A stretch of DNA of 64,000 bases from Anaeramoeba flamelloides (lineage: Eukaryota; Metamonada; Anaeramoebidae), in contig JANTQA010000045.1 of the NCBI GenBank assembly GCA_027625915.1, positions 3,534,001-3,598,000 of the forward strand, in the 5' to 3' direction. Shown piece by piece: positions 58,285 through 64,000 of the stretch; positions within the stretch are counted from its first letter, which is position 1; every line of letters begins with the position of its first letter. The position numbers were made by a program, and so were the translations under genes. The notes beneath the pieces are model-generated. The model ran no database searches. It was not told the origin of the DNA and was given only the letters and a program-made list of their open reading frames with translations.

Positions 58285-58520
58285 TTTTTTTTAAAGGGAT
58301 TAGAGTCTACCAAGGAGAAGCCTAAGGTTAAAGGATATTATTATATTGGGCATTAACCGTACCAGTACTAAATGATTCAAATACCCCTATAAAAACAATC
58401 AGTCAAAGATGTAATATTTGTTGATCCATTTAATAAAAATGATCTATTTATAAACCAAAACCCCAACAATTTCAAAAAAAATGTGCATTTCTCCACAAAT
58501 TTAAAGGTTGAGTTGTCAAT
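58285..58520 (+). pseudogene. LINE RT fragment
   Basis: GIRVYQGEA followed by broken sequence resembles the VYQGDPLSP box and what follows in the copy at 47741. Short and decayed. Confidence 0.45.
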
Positions 58521-58524
58521 ATTC

Positions 58525-60140
58525 AGTCCCCAAAGTTGAAAAATATCTTTCTTAAATTTGTAGCTAAATGTTATTAATAGTTTGTTTAAAAATTCAATTT
58601 TTTTAAAAAATTAAATCATTAACCAATAGTTTTTTTTTTGACCAATTATTACTGAAATATTGGAAACAAATTAATGTTAAAATTATCTTTTCAAAAAGGA
58701 AACTAAACTGAACAAGTATTTGGATTTTTAGGTTGATGATTATTGAGTTAATCTTTTATAATTAAAAAAATTCAAAAAATAGTTACTTTTGGAAGTTTTA
58801 CATGTGAATTTTTAAATACTGGATTAATTTTATTTGAGTTTCTATTTTATGGTTTGGAAAAGGAATTAAGGGAGTAGTCATTTTTTAAAATAAAATGAAA
58901 TCTTGTCAAGATCTTGAAAATTTTTTTTTTTGTAATTTGTGTTTTGACTTATGAAATCGGTGAGTTAGCTTCATTTAAACAATTTATTGATTTTGGTCTC
59001 TTTTTTGAAATTCAAAATTTGCATCTTTCCAATATAAAACGAAAAAAAGTAACCTATTATTTTGTTTAACAATTAAGTTAATTCTTGAAAATGGGAAAAC
59101 ATATTTTTCATTTTATGTTGGAAAGAATTGATTTCGAAAGCAAATTTTTTATTTTGGTTTCTTTTTCTTTGATTAATATTTCAATTCAATCTTAGCCAAT
59201 GAAACTTATTGTGTCCATAGGTGATTCAATAAATTAATATTTGGTAGAAGCTTAACTACAGTTTATCAATTAAATTGAGATCTATTAAACAAAAAAAAAA
59301 TATTCTTTAATGTTTTGAAAAAGTTGTTTTCTGGTTTTTAAAAAATGAAAAAAAATTACAAAAAAATTTTTAATTTTGAAAAATTTTTTTAATAAATTGT
59401 TTGGTCTTATTCACAAGAATCCTTATAACAATTCAATTCATTTTTTGCAGAAAAAAAATGATTTTGAATTTTGAGGATAAAATTAACTAATTCCCAAATA
59501 TCTTCAAGAAAATTTTATTTTGAAAAATCGAATTTCATCTTTAAACTAAAACAAAATTTCGGAGTAAAATTTTTAAATGACCACAAAACTTTGATAATTA
59601 TAACTACTATTCTTAAAAAAAAACAATTATTTTTTAATCCTTTAAATATATCAATTTTTTTGGTCAACAAAAAGTTTTATCTCAAAAAAGAACAAAAATC
59701 TTTATATTAATATTACTGGTAACAAATAAATGTTATAGTATAAAAATGATCAAAATGACAATAAAAGGGGTAAAAAATTGTTAAATTGCGAGAAATAAAA
59801 TGAATTTAATAGTTTTCTTTTTCAGAAAAAATGGAAAAAAAAAATTGATCTAACTAAACTAATTTTCTTTTTTGTGTTTCCTTTTCTATCAGAATTTTAA
59901 AATACTTGGTATATACAAAATTTGTAAGTAGAGAATACCACCAATAACATATTTTAAAATTTTTCCTTGATGTCGTAGAAGACTAGTCCCTTAAATAAAA
60001 AAATTCCAAAATGACAATTTTTAATAAAGATCATTCATAAAACTGTAATATTTTTTTTTCAATAAGATTTATAAATAGTTTTTTGAGTTATTTGAACTAT
60101 GGTGCACTGATACCATGTCTTTCTCAATTAAAAAATACTT
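58525..60140. other. Intergenic, no feature seen
   Basis: AT-rich DNA. A 79-codon plus frame at 59471-59710 (Lys/Phe/Ile-rich) was not recognised and is probably chance. Confidence 0.4.
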
Positions 60141-60146
60141 CAATTA

Positions 60147-60337
60147 CAGTAAGTTCCAATTTTAAGACACAAACCTTCAACAAAATTTAAAATACAAAAA
60201 AATCTCAAATTATGCACAAAATTTGTAATTGCTTTTTAGAAATTATTCTACTAGTATCTGAATTTTGTGCCTTAATTTTGAATTTTATCTTGCTTTAATT
60301 TTTGTTGGAATTTTGAGTCTTAAAGTTTAGCATACTG
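60147..60337. mobile_element. CAGT-family MITE, copy 6 (oldest)
   Basis: It has TACAGTAAGTTCCAATTTTA at the left and AAAGTTTAGCATACTGTA at the right, keeps the TA borders, and shows many substitutions in the TTAAGGCACA subrepeats. Confidence 0.7.
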
Positions 60338-60344
60338 TATAGAG

Positions 60345-61435
60345 AAATCTATCAGATCATAATCCCTGAAGAGATAAAAAATCTCATTTTTTTTTTTTTT
60401 TCCAATGTAATTGATAACTTAATTTTACAACGATTCAATTAAATTTGATATTTAAATTGATTCTATTTTTCCCAAATATTTTTCATTAAAAATGATCTTG
60501 ATTATTTTTTTTTTTTGTTGAGTTTTACAATTTAAAAATTTAAAAGAAATATTTTCAAAATAATTTTTTCTAAAAGAAAACATTATGATGAGTAATTCTC
60601 GAGAGTTTGTAATTTACAAATAAAAGCTAAATTTAATAAACCAGTTTAAATATGAATGTTATAAAAAAATAGAGTTTTGACAACATTTCATATCTACAAC
60701 TGCACTTTATTTTGACAATATATATAAAATAAACTAAATATTTAATCATAGTAACTGAATTAAGTTTAGAATGCTTCTAATTGTGGCTTTTATATTTTCT
60801 TTGAAATAGAAGATATAAATTTACGGACTTGAAAATTCTCACTTTTAAATATAAAAGTTTTTTTTGAAAAATAAACCTTCATTATAACTCTAAAAACACA
60901 ATATACCCCCCCCCCCCTAGGATATCAGAAGAAAATGATCTTATATTTTATTTTTACTAATACTTTAGTTTTCTTGAAATTTGAAAGACCATTTTATTAT
61001 TTTTTTACAATATTTAGACCCTTTATCATGAAATCTCATTATTAAAATTAATAATTGAGAAAATTTCTTATTTTATTTTATTTGAATTATTAATTTGAAT
61101 TCGTTTTATGGTTTTTAAATTTTAAAAAATTGAAAAATAATTATCAAATTCTATTGGTGTATTTAATCCTTAGATTATTAATAGTTCACTGAAAATAATT
61201 AAGATTGGTATTAATTATTGATTAAACATTTTCAAAATTAAAAAAATCTTTAGATTGTATGTTGAATTTTCAATGTTATCAAAAAGTTTTTTGGGTGTAT
61301 TTTAAAAATGTATGGGTGGTTTTTGTTCCTGTTTTTTTTTGCCCAATAAAAAGAAAAAAATTATTTTATTTGTTGTTCATATCAAAATCTCATTTTTTTA
61401 CTATGAAAAAAATTATTGTATATAAAGTTTTTTTT
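60345..61435. other. Intergenic with a C12 run
   Basis: No gene is supported. At 60906-60917 there are 12 consecutive C followed by TAGG, striking in DNA this AT-rich. A 74-codon frame at 61259-61483 is not convincing. Confidence 0.45.
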
Positions 61436-61439
61436 ACAA

Positions 61440-61860
61440 TTAATTTGATTTTTATTACTGAACTTTCAGGGAAAAAAAGTTGAACAACAAGATTTTTTAT
61501 GAATAATTAAATTCATTTTAAAATACATTAAAAAGGTCTCAATTTTCTTAGTGATTATTTGTCTTTTCGAAGATGTTTTTTTTTTTTTACACATTATATT
61601 TGGCTAAAAAAAAAAGAAAAATAAAAATAAAAAAAGAATAGAAAAAAAAAGATTTGATAAATTTTCAAAAAAAGAAAAAGAAAAAGAAAAACCAAAGAAA
61701 AACAAAAATTTGAAAAAGCAAAAGAAAAATATAGAAAACTTGGAAAAAATGATTCTGATACCAAAATTTGAAACTATTTTTTTGATAAGAATACAGGGAT
61801 AAACCCTCATAAAATCGTCCATTAACATTCTAAAGTGAGTCAAGATTTGTGAAATCTAGT
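61440..61860. repeat. Dispersed repeat R, copy 3 (second unit only)
   Basis: ACTGAACTTTCAGGGAAAAA, GTGATTATTTGTCTTTTCGA and AAAGTGAGTCAAGATTTGTG match 13325-13737 in order. The A-rich core is shorter and interrupted. Confidence 0.75.
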
Positions 61861-62129
61861 TTAGTAATTATTGAAACAAGATCTGAATTTTTTGATTAAC
61901 ATAGTCTGATTAGAGAAATTAAGTTACTTGAATTTCATAATTTATTACGTGTAAAATAGCTAAAATTAAAACTCTTTTGTATTATGAATATTTAGATTTT
62001 TTTATCAAAGTAATAATAATTTTTCAAAAAATATTATGAAAATATGAATAAATTATTAATCTTGTCATAGATTTTGTAAATTATATACATAAAGCACCAT
62101 AATCAAAATTTCTTTCAAGATAATTTAAG

Positions 62130-62650
62130 TATAAACTCATTTATTTCACAATTATTCATGAAAAAACACACCTAATTTTTTTTTATGATTAAAAAGGAAA
62201 AATTAAAAATAAAAACAGATAAAAAACATTAGGATTAATTACGACAATAGAAAAAAATAAGTAAAAAGAATTTTAGGGAAAAATGGTAATAATTGTTTTT
62301 TTTTAAAAAAAAAACATTATAATCTGTTAATTAGAACACCCACTAATAATAGTTATAATACTATTTGATTAATAGGGTTTATTTTGATACTTGATAATTA
62401 ATATTCATTTGGGAGTTGTTGTTTTATTGTTGTAATTTCTTTATTCTTTTTGATTAGATTTTTCTGTGTTTAACCTTTGATATTTTTTGCCTTTACCTTT
62501 TCCCTTTTATTTCCAAGTTACTCATAATGACAAGTTTCAGTATCTCCAATATTAGCAAGTAACCACTTGATCTTTTTTCATTTGTAACTCTTCTTCCCAA
62601 AAAATAGAAATTCAGCCAGTGGAAAAATCGAAAAAAAAAATAAAAATTTT
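62130..62650. repeat. Dispersed repeat M, copy 2
   Basis: Counterpart of 39880-40440 with the same order of blocks (GAACACCCACTAAT, TTGCCTTTACCTTTT, AAGTTACTCATAATG, TTTGTAACTCTTCT). No octamer microsatellite. No coding content. Confidence 0.65.
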
Positions 62651-63229
62651 TGTTTTATGAAATACCATAAATTCATTAAAATAAAATGAATTTGGATCTT
62701 AAATTTTTCGAATATAGGAGAATAATTTCTATATGATTATTTTTTTGATATTTCATGCTAATAAATAAATTTTTTACAAAAAATAAAAAATATTTTTTAA
62801 TAACTACAACCCAAACATTTTATAGTAGAAAAAATAATCAAATTTTTCTTTAATTATTATTCGCTGTGTAGCTATTATATCAATAACGATTGATGAGTTT
62901 TTGAGAAATATTTTTTGAAAATCTAAAATTTGAATAAGTCTTGTTTAAATTTAAATAATTATTCCTTGAAAAAATTATTATTTATTTAAAAAAAAAAAAT
63001 AAAATAAAGTAGAATTTTCACCCATAAACATATTTAAAATTTTCTTTTTTTAACCTGTTCTTTTATTAGTTTTTTTTTTTGTTTTTTTTTTTTTTTTAAA
63101 TTCAATAAAGAGATAAGAAATAATAATAAACATGGCGAAATATATTTATAAGAAAAACTTTTATAAAAAATTATTAAAGAAAAAAGAGTAAATGAGATGA
63201 TTAATCCTGGAAATTTAAATCGCTATTGA

Positions 63230-63886
63230 TTATTTAATTTCTTCTCTTTTAGCTCTACGTGGTTCGCATTTCAATGACTTTTGGATAAGTATGGTTTCCT
63301 CAAGAGAGGGGAATGCTTTGATTCTGGATTCAATTTGGTAAACTGATAAAAAATTATATTCTGCTTTTTGAAAGCGTTGGAATGAATTCACAACATCATA
63401 AATTAATCTTCTTTTTTTAAAATTGATTAATGAATTAAAATAATCATCATGATTATTCTCAATTTTTTTGAGTGCAGATAAATATAATTGGAGATATTGT
63501 ATACAGGGAGGATTTATTTTCACTAATAAATCTCGATATTTGTTCAATGTATTTAATTCATTTAATTCAGAAGCCAAGGAATTAAATGTATCAAGGGTCT
63601 TTTTTGAGATCGATTCGTAGGTGAATTTGAGTCTTTTGATGGGCGCTAGGGATAACCCTTTAATAATTGCAAAGCAACTAGAAAAATTGTTTAATTTTCT
63701 TAAATGGAATGCGATCGAAATCATTCGACTAACCATTTTCGTACGATTTTTTAATAAAGGTGCTTTTAAGATCATTGTTGCAGTCCACATCGGAATACTA
63801 TTAATTCTTTTATTCAATGCAATTAGATTTTGTGCTCTATGCTTTAATTGTGGTTTTAACCATGCTAAATTCATCATCTCGGGTGC
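63230..63886 (-). CDS. Ras guanine nucleotide exchange factor, 3' terminal exon (RasGEF/CDC25 domain)
   Basis: 218 codons plus stop. Motifs of the CDC25 catalytic fold appear in order: MNLAWLKPQLKHRAQNLIAL, RINSIPMWTATMIL, RTKMVSRMISIAFHLRKLNN, FSSCFAIIKGLSLAPIKRLK, NPPCIQYLQLYLSALKKIEN and LINFKKRRLIYDVVNSFQRF, ending in a short basic tail. It promotes GDP release from Ras-family GTPases. The exon start is placed at 63886 because the domain begins there and CTAAAAAG precedes it as an acceptor; the in-frame MLIFFIHHKTKK upstream is intron translation. The N-terminal RasGEF_N and any other domains lie beyond the right edge. Confidence 0.92.
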   Translation of the reverse strand, partial: APEMMNLAWLKPQLKHRAQNLIALNKRINSIPMWTATMILKAPLLKNRTKMVSRMISIAFHLRKLNNFSSCFAIIKGLSLAPIKRLKFTYESISKKTLDTFNSLASELNELNTLNKYRDLLVKINPPCIQYLQLYLSALKKIENNHDDYFNSLINFKKRRLIYDVVNSFQRFQKAEYNFLSVYQIESRIKAFPSLEETILIQKSLKCEPRRAKREEIK

Positions 63887-64000
63887 CTTTTTAGTTTTGT
63901 GATGAATGAAAAAAATCAACAAAAAAAAAAAGAAAAAATCAGAAAAGTATTAAAAAGAATTTTGATTATGAATAGCTAGTTAGTTGAAAACATTTTAAAT
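63887..64000 (-). other. 3' part of a RasGEF intron
   Basis: T-rich minus-strand sequence (TTTTTTCTTTTTTTTTTTG) leading to ACTAAAAAG at the exon border. The donor is outside the window. Confidence 0.7.

Noticed and set aside
63887-63922. N-terminal MLIFFIHHKTKK as the start of the RasGEF protein
   Set aside because: The catalytic domain begins immediately after it, an acceptor AG sits at the junction, and RasGEF proteins normally have a preceding RasGEF_N region; it is intron sequence.

Overview
The window looks like nuclear DNA of a free-living, AT-rich microbial eukaryote, probably an amoeboid or flagellate protist. The coding DNA uses AT-ending codons, carries long Asn runs and Glu-Asn and Lys-Glu repeats, uses all three standard stops, and has GT...AG introns in one gene. 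VPS13, a RasGEF, a eukaryotic adenylate kinase and a GPI-type surface protein exclude bacteria and archaea. The Asn/Glu/Lys low-complexity style resembles Anaeramoeba or dictyostelid proteins; that placement is an impression, not a proof.

Layout. 1-10338 (minus) is one open frame of at least 3446 codons encoding the N-terminal and middle parts of a VPS13 bridge-like lipid transfer protein; it leaves the window at the left edge. From about 10.4 to 64 kb the DNA is gene-poor. The recognisable host genes there are a secreted esterase (37908-39038, plus), an adenylate kinase with two introns (54417-55533, minus), the last exon of a RasGEF gene (63230-63886, minus, continuing off the right edge), a decayed GPI-anchored surface-protein gene (20272-22003, minus) and a small uncharacterised CxxC protein (44644-45093, plus). 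A degenerate gene with two RRMs and a C3H motif lies at 23880-26080 (minus); it may be a host RNA-binding protein or a LINE ORF1.

The rest is mostly a graveyard of mobile elements. At least eight fragments of non-LTR (LINE) reverse transcriptase ORF2 are visible, one with a poly-A tail and target-site duplication (47433-48954). Several families of palindromic or TIR-bearing non-autonomous elements are dispersed and nested: a CAGT/TA family (six copies), a CCGGACATG family (three copies plus one divergent relative), two TTAA-flanked elements, a 1.46-kb element with CGTGAT-rich ends, a CAGTCAAAGGGGCCC element, and short hairpins of about 70 bp.

The least familiar structure is the hairpin system. 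Two sequence types of about 70-bp perfect or near-perfect palindromes share end motifs (CGTTAGG on one side, CCTAGRCAC on the other). They are chained into arrays at 14.2-14.95, 51.1-51.5 and 51.95-52.37 kb. Each array is followed by a few 10-bp direct repeats (consensus near GCACTCTACA) and then by LINE ORF2 debris in minus orientation. Comparison with a hairpin-free LINE copy at 48.5-48.7 kb shows that the hairpins are insertions.

No tRNA, rRNA or CRISPR array was found.
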